Positions 33,388-33,426 of a DNA stretch of 33,426 bases are shown piece after piece (the stretch's first letter is position 1; each line of letters begins with the position of its first letter). Source of the DNA: Colwellia psychrerythraea (GTDB lineage Bacteria > Pseudomonadota > Gammaproteobacteria > Enterobacterales > Alteromonadaceae); the NCBI RefSeq assembly GCF_000764185.1, contig NZ_JQEC01000055.1, positions 1 to 33,426 on the forward strand. The letters run 5' to 3'. Position numbers and translations under genes: made by a program. The notes under the pieces were generated by a model. That model worked only from the letters and a program-made list of their open reading frames with translations, searched no databases and was not told the origin of the DNA.

Positions 33388-33426
33388 ATGTTATTTAATA
33401 TAATTATCATATTAATTTTGTTAACC
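33388..33426 (+). CDS. Partial hydrophobic ORF at right edge
   Basis: ATG 33388 with AGGGAAG seven bases before, then MLFNIIIILILLT to the window end. The ribosome site and hydrophobic start suggest the N-terminus of a membrane or exported protein. Only 13 codons are visible. The 180 bp between the helicase and this ORF contain a CCAGCACTT/AAGTGTTGG stem (about 33221-33253). Confidence 0.35.
   Translation, partial: MLFNIIIILILLT

Overview
The window looks like a chromosome segment of an AT-rich, cold-water marine gammaproteobacterium of the Alteromonadales, most likely Colwellia or a close relative. That placement is inferred from gene order and protein character, not from a database search. 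The housekeeping backbone is the familiar gammaproteobacterial set: serB and divergent ytjB, a TatD/YjjV-type hydrolase, argS, prfC, rimI, holD, tRNA-Trp, aceK, queA-tgt-yajC-secD-secF, and an RhlE-type DEAD-box helicase.

Region 1 (1-4600) is accessory DNA. An integron-like array of gene cassettes runs leftwards off the window edge. It has two complete cassettes, one partial cassette and two attC-like sites, and follows a repeat-rich leader (883-1203) with no integron integrase. Next come a frameshifted lipoprotein gene and a DUF1353-like membrane-anchored protein with a C-terminal zinc ribbon. A decayed LysR-type regulator follows at 4610-5099.

Region 2 (5100-11577) is core: serB, ytjB, tatD, argS and the body of prfC. 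Region 3 (11577-21437) is a roughly 9.8 kb integrative element inserted in the P-loop codons of prfC. It replaced the first codons and promoter of prfC with its own copy. The displaced original prfC start survives as a short remnant at 21418-21481, next to the former neighbour rimI. The integrase gene lies at the rimI end. Between the ends are two integron-like cassette units in tandem (TonB-domain lipoprotein; two membrane proteins), an AlpA-type regulator with small coupled genes, a divergent Cro-like regulator with a Q-like gene, a small exported peptide, a membrane protein, a frameshifted hicA, a PEP-CTERM protein and a T4-type lysozyme. There are no capsid, tail or conjugation genes, so it resembles a satellite or small genomic island rather than a prophage or ICE.

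Region 4 (21440-33426) is core again, from a small conserved hypothetical gene through rimI-holD, tRNA-Trp and aceK to the queA-secF cluster and the helicase.

The most unusual signal is the organisation of the cassette arrays. Two leaders, one outside the island on the minus strand and one inside it on the plus strand, align over about 320-330 bp. Each holds three copies of a 22-bp palindrome (half-site GTTACTAAGAC). The last two copies are exactly 116 bp apart in both, and both leaders end in the same GTTAT just before the first cassette gene. At the other end, the two units in the island share a 74-bp tail after their last attC. Together this suggests a repeatedly used integron-like module (leader, cassettes with attC, tail) that travels without its integrase. 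A separate family of four hairpin repeats, with outer stems that differ in sequence yet still pair, is scattered between core genes.
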